Translations under genes and position numbers: made by a program | Shown here: positions 14,501 to 27,758 of the stretch, one piece after another | How positions within the stretch are numbered: the first letter of the stretch is position 1 | Layout: every line of letters starts with the position of its first letter | Assembly (NCBI GenBank): GCA_029961685.1 | Contig: JARWKL010000012.1 | Span: 18,709,227-18,773,226 of the forward strand | Source: Aristolochia californica | Taxonomy: Eukaryota; Streptophyta; Magnoliopsida; Piperales; Aristolochiaceae | Length of the DNA stretch: 64,000 nt | Direction: 5' to 3' | The notes under the pieces: model-generated | What the model was told of the DNA's origin: nothing | Seen by the model: only the letters and a program-made list of their open reading frames with translations | Databases searched by the model: none

Positions 14501-17500
14501 CTCCCAGATAATATAATGTCATCTACATAAACCAAAAGCAGCACAATTCCAGAGGATCTCTTCATCACAAACAAGGAGTGATCATAATGACTCCTCGAGA
14601 ACCCCATAGATACCACAACCTGACTGAATTTTTCAAACCAAGCACGTAGACTCTGCTTCAGCCCATAAATCGCCTTCTTAATTCTGCATACTTTATGTGT
14701 CTCCCCTTGAGCAACATATCCTGGAGGTTTCCCCCATATACTTTTTCTTCCAAATCACCATATAATAAGGCCTTTTTAATGTCCAATTGACGTCGGGACC
14801 ACCCCTGATTCACTACAACTGAGATCAAAATACGAACAAACAATAAACAAGCAACAAACAAAAAGGTTTCAAACACATCAATACCAAATGTTTGAGTATA
14901 CCCCTTTGTAACCAATCGAGTTTTATGCCGCTCTATAGTACCGTCTACATTATACTTGATAGTATAAATCCAACGACTACTAACAACTTTGGCTTGTGAT
15001 GGTAGATCACACAGTTGCCAAGTGCCCCAATCTATCAAAACATCCATAGCTTGCTTCCAATTAGGAGATGAGAGAGCCTCCTGCATTGAAGAAGGGATAG
15101 TGCAAGTAGAAATGGACAAAGCAAATTTTGTATAGGAGTCAAATGAGGAACAAAAAGACACAAATTGAGATAACGGATACCGCGTACCTTTTCCTTTCTT
15201 AACACCCTTCCCGAGTGCAATAGGAAGATGTAGATTATTACCTCCAGGATCTTGAGATGAGTTAGAGTCATGGTCCTGTGAGAGAGTCGGTGGTGATACT
15301 TCTTTCCGGCGTTTATATACAATGGTTTCTTGACAGTGATAGCTTATGATGGTCCAACAGGCTCATCAACTGATAAAAGGATAACTGCTGCCAGTTCAGG
15401 TGAGGCAACAAGATCAGAAGGTAAGGACATAATGGAAAAGAACGACACATCCTCAAAGAAAGTAACATCAACAGATAAAAATATTTTTCTAGTGGATAGG
15501 TCAAAAAACATTTGTACCCCTTCTGTGTGTGAGAGTACCCAAAAAATACACACTTGACTGCTTGAGGAGACAACTTATCCTTGGAAGATCCAAATGCATG
15601 TGCAAAACAGACACATCCAAACACTCAAAGAGAAATAGGAAATAATGGCTTGAATGGCAAAAGAACTTACATAGGTATTTTTCCTTCTAACACAGACGAA
15701 GACATTCTATTAACCAAGAAATAGGTTGTATGAACGACATCGCCCCAATAAGACTTGGGCACATGCATATGTATCATCATTGTATTAGACACCTTCAGTA
15801 AATAGCGATTCTTACGTTCAGCTACACCATATTGTTGAGGGGTAAAGACACATGATGTCTGATGAATATTTCTCTGTTCTTGACAAAAGACTTGGAATTT
15901 ATGACTCATGAACTCCAGGCCATTATCAGTACACAAGATATGAAGCGAAGCAACAAACTGATTTTTTTATTTCATTAAAGAAAAGTTTGAATACATCAAA
16001 GGCTTCAGATGTTTCCTTAAGAAGGTAAATTCAAGTACACCTACTAAAATCATCGATAAAGGAAATAAAATAACTCTGACCAAATTGACTAGTCACAGGA
16101 CAAGGACCCTAAATGTTTGAGTGTATAATCTCAAATAGATGGCTGGTTTTATGAGATTAGACTAGAAACGAACTTTTGTGATGCTTGTCCAGTTGACACG
16201 ACTAGCACTGAAAAGAAGAACAGAAGGAATGTCTGGAAAGACGAGTCAGTTTTGTTGTAGATAGATGACCTAGCCGCAAGTGCCACTGTAAAGGAAAATT
16301 TGCGGTATGTAACGCTTGAATATTATTCTGTTGATGGTTCTCCAAGTAGTATTGCCCATCTCTCTCACGAGTGGAACTAATCGTCTTCCTCGTCGCGAGA
16401 TCCTAAAAAACACAATGAGTTTGATAAAATGTGAGAGAACAATTAAAACTTGGCTAGCTGACTAACTGACAACAAATTTAAAGGAAACTTGGGAATAAAA
16501 AGCGTTGATTGAGTAGACAGAAAGGAAGTAGGAGCAATATTGCTTACTCTTCTAGCAGGAGAGGTAAAACCATATGCAAGATTAACATGTTTGACACATA
16601 GACTCTTTAAATCGAGAACAATGACGACATACCTGACATGTGTCTGGAGGCTCCGGAGTCAAGAACCTAGGACAGTGACAAGTGAACATGATAAGTTGCC
16701 ATACTTGAGTCAACACTGGTAGAACTAGGAACTGGGATGGAAGCATGAGCTACAGATGTTGATGTCGAGGCAGCAAAGATTTGAGCCATGCGCTGAACAA
16801 TCTACTGTTGTTGTTGTATCAATTGTTGCATCTCATTTGGAGCACCCGGTGTAATCGACTTAGAAGAATCTAAACTCCCACTTCCACTATTAGGAGTTGT
16901 AGAATTAGCCCATGCAAATTTCCCAAACTTAACCCAACATCTATCAAAATAATGATTATATCTGCCACAATGAACACACTTATTTTCTGATTTACCATCA
17001 CGACGTCCTCTACCTCTACCTGAGCCCTCTGTACCTCTACCTTTGCCACTACCTCTGCCTCTAGCTCTACCTCTAGAGGAATCTGTAGGAGCTGATGTGG
17101 TGTTGGAAGCGTTAAGAGCAATGACTTCCATTATCTTACCTCCTTTACCTGCTCCAGTTACAATAGTCTTCTCAGCCCGCATAATACGATTTAAAGTGGT
17201 AGAGAGAGTAGAAATTTCATCTGAAGTTCACAATTGGGCTTTAATAGCATCAAATTCAGCACCTAAACCATCCAATTTTTTTGCACCAAGCAGCTGATTT
17301 TGTTGTTTTCTCAACTCATTCTCATCCGTAGTAAATGGATGATATACATTGATATCCTGTCATATGCCAAGGAATTCACTATAATACTTTGTAACAGTTT
17401 GATTTCCTCTTTTCAACCCAAAAAAGTCTATATACTACTCACAAACTCGAGAGAGATTACTCTCCTGTGCATATTAAAATTCTAGAGACAGTCACATTGT

Positions 17501-20500
17501 CTTTGTTGTCTCATAATTCATCACCTGATTTCTCAGAGTAGAATCAATACTATTGACAATCCAGCTTATAACCTGTCCTCTGCCTCCCAATCATCACTTG
17601 GAGGCATTGGGGGATAATCTCGGATAAACTTCATCTTCTTTCTACCCTTAAGATACATTTTGACAGACTTAGCCCAATTAAGATATTAGGCTTTGTTAAT
17701 TTTTCTGAAGTAATCATGATGCTATCTTTCCCATCAGACCCAAAATTTTCTCTAGCCGGGGTATAAACTTTTTCTATTCAGCCATAATACTGATGTATGA
17801 TTAAAAAAAAACCAATTTAAGCTTCCAGATAATTTTCAAATATATCACAAAAGTGGGCCCCACTCACAATTTAGGGTTAGGGCACAACAATAGGATATGC
17901 GCACTTCAGCAATCTAATAACCAGTAATTCACAGCTATTTCAACCAATATTGTGCAAAAGTAGTAGCAATTAGGGTTGACATCATCAATTGGATGATGAC
18001 GCAAGCATCCTACACTGGATTGGGTGATGTGGATCTCAAAAAAACCAATTAGGATCCCGATTAGGGCAATCAAAGTGTAGAGCTTCAATTATTCATAAAA
18101 CCAGTAACCCTAGGGTTATGGCAGAAAAAAAAAGAAAAAGACTTTACTTTTATGAACCAACATAAAAAACCTGTAGTTTTTCTCCTTCCAATTGGTCCTA
18201 AAAATGGCAAGAATTTGTAGTAGAATATTCCCAGTAACGATCTAGAGCTTTGATACCATGTAAAAATCAAGATTTGGGTGAAGGAAGAGAAGAAAATTGA
18301 GAGAAAAGGAGAAAAGAGGAGAAGAATTTTCTGAAGAACCTAAAATTGAAGGTCTTGGGTTCAAGTTTCACCTAGATATGAGGTGTAATGTGTTAATCAA
18401 CATTCAAAAAAATCTCTTTTTCATAAATACTGGTTTATAATTCTTTTTTCCCCATGTTATGTATGTTTGCAGTTTATTGCATCAGTGTCTATGGGCATTT
18501 TGACATGATTGTGCAGTACTATAAATGAAAGAGGACAAGGTTGAGTCTTGGAGAACTGTTACACTCTCTTCGTTATTTCTTGCTGGCCTAAACTTTCTCT
18601 CTTTCTCTCTCTATCTCACACACCCATTCTTCTCTTTCTCTACTTGCTGTTTTTCTTCATCTTCACTCTACTCTAATTCGAAGCCCCAGCAACACTCCTC
18701 TTGCTGGAAACCTTATTTTTTCCACTCTAAATAATGAAACCCTAGGGTATTTTAAGTGAACCAAGTTAATAGTGTACTCTTCTTCTTTGTGGTCATCCAT
18801 CTATTTTTCATTTATTCATTTACATCTTGTTTCAGATACATAGATCCTGAGGCTGCAGTTGGGTGTGGGGATGGGACTGTTCGTGTTTTTGATATGTATA
18901 GTCAGAGTTGCTCTCGAATTATCAGGTACAATATATATATACACACATATACATATCTCTTTTGCTGTGAATATCTGCTTACCCTGTTTGAAGCATAAAA
19001 GTTGTGAAAATGTGGGATTAAGAGATTAAAGAGGTACGAGGGTGAGAAAAGAAAAGAGTGTCCAAAGAACAAGGAGTTCACAAAAGAGTCTGGAAGACTC
19101 TTTCTTAGGGGTCAAGTTCGACCCCTAGCTTCTTATTTATATCCCTCAAATGTAAGACAAGGCCAATTAACAATATTGCCCCTCCTCTCCTATATTACAT
19201 AAAAATCAAGATTCTGACTAAAATAACTAAAAATAGACATATAAAAAGATGATGCAAGGAAGGAGGAACAAATACTGAAATACTTATACTACCTACATGA
19301 AAAAATTACATAAATACCTTCATCAGACAATTTAATGCCCCCTCCAGCTGGAACATCTATATCAAGAAGGCGCAGTTTGTTATAAAAAGAAACATGGCTG
19401 ATAAAAGCAGATAAATCTTGAATCTCTTTATTTTTACCAAGGAGGCATCTAGCAGTCTTCTTTCTTAAAGAGAACCAACTTATAAGCGTGGCCGAATTTT
19501 CTTCCATAACCACAGTGGAGAAAGATCACACAAAGTCCCCATCCGAAGAACACTCACAGCTCCACTTCAATGGAATCACACTACCTCCTATTTTGTCCTT
19601 TTTCTGCTGAAGTATGGAAAATCCTTCATTAGAAGATTTGAAGCTACTATTGTTTCCTAGCAAATAAGCAAGTTTAAAGACTTGTGGAGTGTATTGGATT
19701 CAAAGTGGTGAAAGGCTACAGTGGTAACTTCTGTAAGGACTTTTGGGTTTGTGCCTTTCCCCTCATGACCTCCTTCCCTAGACTCTTCTAAGTAGCAAGA
19801 AACCCCGATGCATCTATTGGTAACCTCTTGTCCACAAATGCCTGCAAGCTTAGCCGGAACTTCGATTTTAGAAGACATATGATTGAGGGCAAGCACTAGA
19901 ATTAGCGACCTTCTTGCCTTGCTTGATAATTTTTCTGCATTAGTGACAAGGTGGACACCCTTATCTGGATGTGGGTTTTGAGTGTAAGTTTCTGATTTCT
20001 TCATGCTGCAATGTCCTCCTCAATAGCCTGTCTCCATCTAGTTGCCTTGCCTCTCACTTGGAAGCTGCTTGGTTCCCCTAAGGTCCTTTTTTTCACCTGG
20101 AGCTTGCTTCATGGAAAGATTACAACCACTGACAGTCTCACCTCTCACCAGAAGACGTTCGACTGGCCTTTCTCTCATATGCAGATTATGAAAGGTTGAA
20201 AATAAATCTGTAGACCACCTGCTGCACTGCTCTCTCTCCAGTGCAAAACTTGGTTCTCTCTCTGTTTGGTTGAGCATCTGTATCCCAGCCACCTTCTAGG
20301 GTTTGATTCTTGGGTCTGGGTCTTGGTTGTGATATGTTGAAAAAGCCAGTAGCATCCTCGTACCATGAATTATCTAGAAAGAGATAAATTAGATAGTGTT
20401 GAATTTCTGGAAAAGAAAAATAATTCATTGGCTTGATTATAACTGAGGACAATAAGTTTCTATTTATAATTGAGGAAACAAGTGGAATTAGATTACAATT

Positions 20501-23500
20501 AAAATAGTCATGTCCCAGTTACACCCAAAGTCAAACATTATAAGTCCTAAAACAATTAAATAACAGAACATAAATAGAAGACTAACATAATGAAAGCTCC
20601 TCTAACTGACATACTTATATGAGATTTCCTCCCATAAAACTCCTGTAAGATTCCGCCATATTAATTATTGCTCTGCGAGGCTTCTTTCTACGGGAGTCAT
20701 ATAAGACTCTTCCATACTTGCTCTTCAACAAATAGTCTTCTCCGATAAGTGCTCCTCTCCTCCCACTCAGCTTTGAAAGCTAGGGTTATGCGGGATGTTA
20801 TCTTTCAGTTGCAAATTGTCAAAGACTTTTCTGAAATTCTGGTTGACATCCATAGAAGAGACTACACTTCCTTTGCTGGCCTTTCGCACTGCCGCTCTTC
20901 TACTAGCTTAGTTTGGTTGCCTCCTCCACTAAAGACCATCAAGCTGAATTTCGAAGGGAGCACCTTTGGCAACCCTGGCCTTTTGGGATGTTGGGGTGTG
21001 TTCCAAAACTCCTTGGGCAGGTTATGGTCTCTTACTCTATCCATCTTGGGGTTGTGGACTCCAAGGAAGTGGAAATCTGATTGATCCTAACTGGATTAAA
21101 AATATTCAAGCAGTACTTCTCTTCTAGCTCGCTGATGGTTGAAGGACTCTCATAGTTTTTTGCGGGTATAGCAGAAATGGCAATTTCTCCTGGAGATTTT
21201 ATTTCTTTTTTTAGCAGATTATGGTCCTTTCTAGTTGTATTTCAATATCTTGGCATCATGTTTTCAGATCAGCAAATGGGTTGGGATCATTCTTCCTTCT
21301 TTCTCATTCACTCTTGGTGAAGTGGATTCTACTTGAGTGGAAGTTAGGGCTACTTACAAGGACTTATACTGCATATACATAATGATAACTTCTTAACCTT
21401 TGATCATGGAGGGAGATTCAAATGTTGTTATCTCTTAGGGGGAATGTTGACATTTGTGATCAGCTGGGAATCACTTGGAATCACTTCTTTTACTTGGTGA
21501 GTTCCATAGTGGATATTGTAAAAACTCAAAAGTGTGAAGTGGAGAGGAGAGGAGAAAGAAGAAGGATAGATAGAGAGGAAGCTGCACATAAGAGAGCAAC
21601 AGCTGTTGGGATCAGAACTAGACCCTGACCCTCTTTTATTCAGTCACTTAAAGATAATTATATACAAGAACAACATTACACCTCATTCCTAAACACCTTA
21701 TCACTCTTTATATATCAGAATTAACCAATATGTTCGAATAAAAACATAAAGACATCTAACCTATGAGGGACGCATGTGAAGTAAAATTACCATTATGTCC
21801 CTGAATACATATTTAAACAGATATGTTTGCCAAAAAGTGAGCTTCACACCAATGTCTTTTTGGGAATTTATATCCTAGGTTTTATTTGTATTCTTATTTT
21901 CTTTCTTCTGTATCTTTTTGGGGTGTTTCCTGCTCCTTTTTTTCTTTTTCTTTTTGAGCCATAAAAAACAAAATGTTATCATGATGTTTAATCACTACAT
22001 AATAGGCTATCTGTGATTACCTTTCTAATACACTGTTAGCTAGGTTTTGTATATTTGTGTTATCTGGTTCCTGTGAAGCTGTATAGCATCTTTTTCATGC
22101 AGAACAATGTTACTCTAGTCGATTTTCGACTCTGTGGATTCCTGTCTTCCCGTCTTCTGTTTTCCTGTTGATGATTTCATTGATCTGTTATATTTGTTTT
22201 TGTAGGATGCATTCAGGGTCTATAACGTGCTTGGCTTTAACTGATGATCAAATGATTGTCAGTGGTTCTTCCCTTGGAAGTATAACTGTTGCTGGTCTCT
22301 CATTTGATCAACGGGTGGGTTACCTAAGGACATCGACTGCTCTTGCAGGCAAGTTTATGCACTTAAAGGTGAAAAAAAAGAATCTTGGAGAGATTTAGAA
22401 GAGAGAGAGAGAAGAAATTGAGAAGAGAAGAGTCTTGGGAAAAACAGAAAGAGCTGCTTTGAGTCTACTTGCTGTAGAGATTAGGCTCAAAATTCGAGCC
22501 AGTCCCCTCTTTATTGTATCACTCAGGTGGCTTGATGCATCAGGACAATAATGCCCCTATGTACAATATCCCTTATTACTTCTTTAATACACAACAGAAT
22601 TATGCCAAACTTGAAACATAACATACAGACAAGTAACTTGACATGCTGGAATCTTATGACCTCCACATGAGTTTGGTAAAATTGCCAAACTACCCCTGCA
22701 TCAGTATTTTAACACTCTCCCTCCTCAAGCTAGAGAGTAAATATCCAATAGTCCCAACTTGTCACAAAGTGCAAGGTGTTCACGCCTTCCAAGAGGTTTT
22801 GTAAACACATCTCCAAGTTGTTATGAGGACTTCACATATGGGGTGACCACTTTCCTTTACCTGTCGATATCTCTAATGAAGTGGTAATCTACTTCTATAT
22901 GCTTCGTCCTTTCATGGAACACCGGGTTACTGGCTATGAAAATAGCAACTTGATTATCACATTTCATAACCATAGGTTCTAAAGCAGGAAACCCAAACTC
23001 AACAAGAACAAATTTCACCCACATAAGCTCACTAACTATATGAGCCGTCGTATCATTTAAAAAAAAAAAAAAGCACTGAATATTGATCTTATTCAACATT
23101 TTAGTAACTCAATGAGCTGGGTTAGAAGTCACCACTCTTACTTCCTTTTAATGCTAAGGGGGTTCCTCTCATCCTTCTTCCTCTAGAATTTAAAAAAAAA
23201 AAAAAAAACTATATTTTGCCTGAGCTTTAGCCCCTACGGCCTGTTTCTTGCTCTTCCAACTCACTAGGTTACCTCCAACAAAACAGCAGTAACCAGTAGA
23301 AGATCTTCTATCTATTTTACACTCAGCGTAATCTACATCGTAATATCCCAATATAGTAAGTCTTCTAGGAGCACCTTTCAAATATTTCAAAATTCTTTGA
23401 GTTGCCTCTAAATGTACCAATTTTGGGTTTTCAGTGAATTGGCTTACTACTATGGCATAGGATATATCTAGCCTAATAACTTTTGCATAAATCAATTTCC

Positions 23501-26500
23501 CAACTAGGAGTCTATACTGGGTCTTGTCCTTGGGAATAGGAGTGTGAGAGTCATAAAGTTCAACATTTACTTCCATAGGAGTATTCACAGGCTTAGCTCC
23601 CAAGAGACCATACTCTAGCAACATATCTACATCATACTTCTTTTGACATCGAATAACACCTTTCTTGCTTTGAGCTATTTCAATACCCAGAAAATATCTC
23701 AATTGTCCCAAATCTTTAGTTTGAAAGTGTGTGGACAAATCTGTTTTTGCTTCCTCAATTTCCTTCTAAGTTACTCCCAGATAACACAATATCATCAACA
23801 TACGCGACTAAATACAACAATACCAATTTCCTTTGCAGCATAAAAAATAGAATGATCACAATGACTTCTATGGAATCCAAAATTCATCACTGCATTGCTG
23901 AATTTTTTGAACCATGCTCAAGGACTTTGTTTAAGCCCTTTGATAGCTTTCTTCAACCAACACACTTTCACTGTCTCCCTTTGAGCCACATACTTAGGAA
24001 GTTGCTCCATATATACTTCCTCTTTGAATTCGCCATACAAAAATGCATTTTTGACATCCAACTAAAATAATGGCCAACCTCAGTTAACTGCTACAAAAAC
24101 CAAAATACGAACCGAAGTGAGTCTAGCCACAGGAGAAAATGTTTCCAATATGTCAAGTTTGTATGTCTAGGTATAGCCTTTGGTTACCAATCTAGCTTTA
24201 TATCGATCAATAGTTCTATCAGTTTTATATTTAATGGTGTAGACCCAGTGACACCCCACAATAGTTGCCCTAGAAGCAGGATCACAGAGACTCCTTGTGC
24301 CCCTAGATACCCAAGCATCATCTCCTCATCCATTGCTCATTTCTATTCATGTGAAGCAATAACATCTTGCACTGAACGAGGTATAGAAGACACAAACCAA
24401 GACATAACAAAAGATTTATAGAAATGTGACATAAATCAAAGCAAACATATCAAGAGATAAGATGAGAGGTACATTACCAAATCAGATAAAATCGAACATG
24501 TAGGCAAAAAGGAAGATGGCTTGTCTTGAGGGGCGAGCTTATCTATTGGAGCCTCAGTGGGCACTGGCGCAGGCAGAAGATGACGAGATCGCCAACTGTA
24601 TACCTGGAGTGGTGGAGTAGAACCCGCATTGGATGCATCCGTAACTTCAATGAGAACTCACATGATGAATGAGACTCTATAGAAGGAGCAAAGTAAGGAG
24701 TGTTTTAAAAAAATGTAGCATCAGAGGATACATAAGACTTTCTCTTAACTAGATCATAACATTCGTATCCTTTCTGATGACGTGAATAACTCAAAAAAAT
24801 ATATTTAACTGCACGAGGAGATAATTTACCTGTAGGTGGACCACACAAGTGAATGAAGCAAGTAGACAAAAAAACACGAGGAACAACATCAAATAACTTA
24901 CAATTGGGTTTTAAAACCTGCATAGGAACTTGTCTTTTTAAAATAGATGAAGACATGCGATTAATCAAGTAACATGAAGTTAACACAACATCTCCCTAAA
25001 ATGACATAGGAACGTTCATGTGAAACATTAATGTAAGAGACACTTCCACAATGTGCCTGTTTTTACGTTCAACCACTCCATTTTGTTGGGGAGAATAAAC
25101 ACAAGATGTTTGATGAGTAATACCTCATAGTGCTTAGAATAATGCAAATTTGTGAGAAATTGAAGTCCATTATCAATAAGAAAGATATTAATACGTGCGT
25201 CAAATTGATTTGTAATTTCATTAAAGAATTTCACAAATACATCAACGACTTTAGACTTCTTTGGAAGTTGATACAACCATATGACTCTACTAAAGTCATC
25301 TATAAATGACACAAAATACTTGAATCCAAATGGACTAGGGGCTCAACATGGACCCCACATCTGAATGAAGCCTATGACTAGAACTAACTGGGAAATTAGA
25401 TCTATGATGCTTTCTCAGTTGACAGGATTCACAATCAAAGGAAACATGAACTGGCAAAGAAAGGGTAAGAAGGTCGGAGTTTGGCTAGTGATGGGTGCCC
25501 TAAATGCAAATGCCGTAGAAGCGGAGATTCTTTGGCCTTTAGTGCCACAGTCTGTTGAGTAGGAGCATTCTCCATCAAATAGAACCTACCCTTTTCACAT
25601 CCTAAACAAATCATCCCCTTTGTCTTCAAGTCTTGATACACACAAGAGGTAGGAGAAAAAGTTATAGAACAATTCAGAGACTTTGTTATGTGACTTACAC
25701 ATAGAAAATTAATAGGAAAATTAGGAGCAAAAAGAACAAAATTCAAAGATATATCATGTGTTGTATGAAAAGAACCCTCCCCCTGAATAGGAGAGATAGA
25801 CCCATCCATGAAGGTAACATGACTATATGATCGAGAGGAGTGAATAGAATGAAACAAGGACGCGGTACTTGACATGTGGGTAGAGGTTCCTGTATCAATG
25901 ATTTGGGAAGGTGAATGGGACACATTCAATGATGGCGTACCTATGCTAGCAGAGTGTGTTGTAGAAACAACTGTCTTAACAAATTTTGCCCATGTTAGCT
26001 TGCCAAATTTCTCCTAACATTTATTAGAAAAGTGGTTGGTCCGACCACTGTGAATACACTTTTGATCCCTTCTATCACTCCAACCACGACCTCGAAAAGA
26101 GGAATCTCTACCTCTACCTCTAGTACAGCTCTCATGACATCCTGCCTTAAACTTACTAGATATTGAGTGGAGGTTGAGAGCAGTTGCGTTTGAAAAACGA
26201 GTATCCTTCTTAGGTTTACCAGCCACTACTTCTGCTCAAATAACTCTGTGAAAGACTTGTTCAAGAGAGGTGACTTCATCATTGGCCAACAGTTGTGCCC
26301 TAATAGCATCATAATCAGATCCTAAGTTACCTAGAAATTTGGCAACTTGAATCTGGTTTTTCTCTTTCTGTATATCATCAGTATTTGTAGTAAACGGATG
26401 AAAGGTGCTGATTTCCTGTAGAACACTCCTCATCACAGTGAAGTAATTGGTAACTGACTTGTCACCCTTTTGCATGTTGAAGTATCTAACATATAGTTCA

Positions 26501-27722
26501 TAAATATGAGACAGATGGCTTTCTTAAGATAAAATAGAGGCCAGTGTGGTCCACATCTCCTTAGCCGTCCCACAGCTTAAAATCTGGTTACTGAAATGTA
26601 ACTCCATACTTTTCACGAACCATGCTATTACCTGGTGGTCTTCCACTTCCTAGTCTTCATTTATAGGGATAGGGGGATCATCTCTGATATACTTGATTGT
26701 TCTTTTGGCCTTCAAGAACATAAGTACCGACCTGGACCAATTAACATAATTAGATCCATTCAATCTGACTAAAGTAATCTAGAAAGATTGAGAGTATTTG
26801 CTGTCTGAACTCTCAATAGGTTTAAGTTCAGCAAAATGATTGAAGATTATTGGATTCTACCATTTATCCTATCAAACACACCACAATTCTATCCAAATCA
26901 AGCCCTTTTACTCCAAAAAAATTCCAATTACTACAACAAAAGAACCCTGTGCAGCTTAAGTGGGCCGCACAAGTCAAAATTAGGGCATAATCAGGAAACT
27001 CAAGTTACAATCTGATGGGTAATGGCACACTCTCCAAATCAGCAATTAAACTTGAGAAAAATCAGTTTAGTGGGTACTTGGTATGATGACGCAGGCAAGA
27101 GGTGATGACGCGGGTCTTGGGAGGAGTGCACAGGTAAGAAAGGGGCTAACGTTTCAGTTAGGGACCTTTTAAGGGCAGTAGATCATAGGACTGCTCAATA
27201 GGCAGTAGAAACCATCAACCAAATGGTTATGGCAGGGAGAAGAAGAAGAATTTTTATTTTTATTTTTAACCTACCAGTCCAAAAATTGGTGGAGAGGACC
27301 TTCAATAAGATTGATCGATGTGGAAATTGAAGCCTCGGCTATAGGAAATCTGCCCGAGAATGTCTTCTACTACTCTGGTACCATAAAAATAAGAATTTAG
27401 AAGAGAGAGATTGAAGAAATTGAGAAGAGAAGAGAGTCTTGGGAAAAGCAGCAAGAGCTGCGTTGAGATTAGGCTCAAAATTCGAGCCAGTCCCCTCTTT
27501 ATAACGTCACTTAAGGGGCTTGACGTATAAGGACAATAATGCCCCTATGTACAATATCCTAACTTCTTTAATACATAACAGAATTATATCAAGCTCGATA
27601 CATAACATAAAGACAAGTAACCTAACATGCTGAAATCATATGACCTCCACATGAGTTTTGGTAAAACGACCAAACTACCCTTGCATCTGTATTTTAACAA
27701 AAGACTTGAAGGTTAGGGAAGT

Positions 27723-27758
<36 letters not shown>

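Larger units (their letters stand above)
19640..21975 (+). mobile_element. L1-type LINE, degraded, interrupted by LTR insertions (intron 6)
   Basis: On the + strand a broken frame reads as plant LINE ORF2: a segment with FPRLF and FRRHMIEG-like words (about 19755-19900); the zinc-binding domain (20040-20250, LGSPKVLFFTWSLLHGKIT, then SVDHLLHCS after a frame change); and RNase H (20925-21060, WLPPPLKTIKLNFEGS, LGCWGVFQNSLGRL), with MEGDSNVVIS near 21406-21435. The RNase H end (VDMFAKK) is restored across the solo LTR at 21517-21819 when one target copy is removed. The 3' end is about 21960-21975 (A-rich). Many stops are present. Confidence 0.75.
22370..27699 (-). mobile_element. Near-complete Copia retrotransposon with two LTRs (intron 7)
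   Basis: A 5.3-kb minus-strand element. LTRs are 22370-22714 and 27384-27699, and are clearly alike, with recognisable matching blocks along their length. Flanks are AAAGG (22365-22369) and AAAGA (27700-27704), a 5-bp target duplication with one change. From the right: primer binding site at about 27372-27384 (TGGTACCAGAG on the minus strand); gag (26236-26475); gag zinc knuckle with one Cys changed to Ser (26014-26226, CIHSGRTNHFSNKC); protease and pre-integrase (25435-25929, DTGTSTHM and LHLGHPSLAKLR); integrase (25028-25312, then 24705-24986); RT remnants (23760-24420); RT/RNase H (23190-23738); the pol end (22857-23099); and a purine tract next to 22714. Frame breaks and stops throughout; it is antisense to the host gene. 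Confidence 0.92.

Noticed and set aside
22206..22314. Ending exon 7 at the consensus GT donor at 22315
   Set aside because: It gives GAA TAA on joining exon 8 and loses conserved WD-repeat residues; kept only as a possible alternative transcript.
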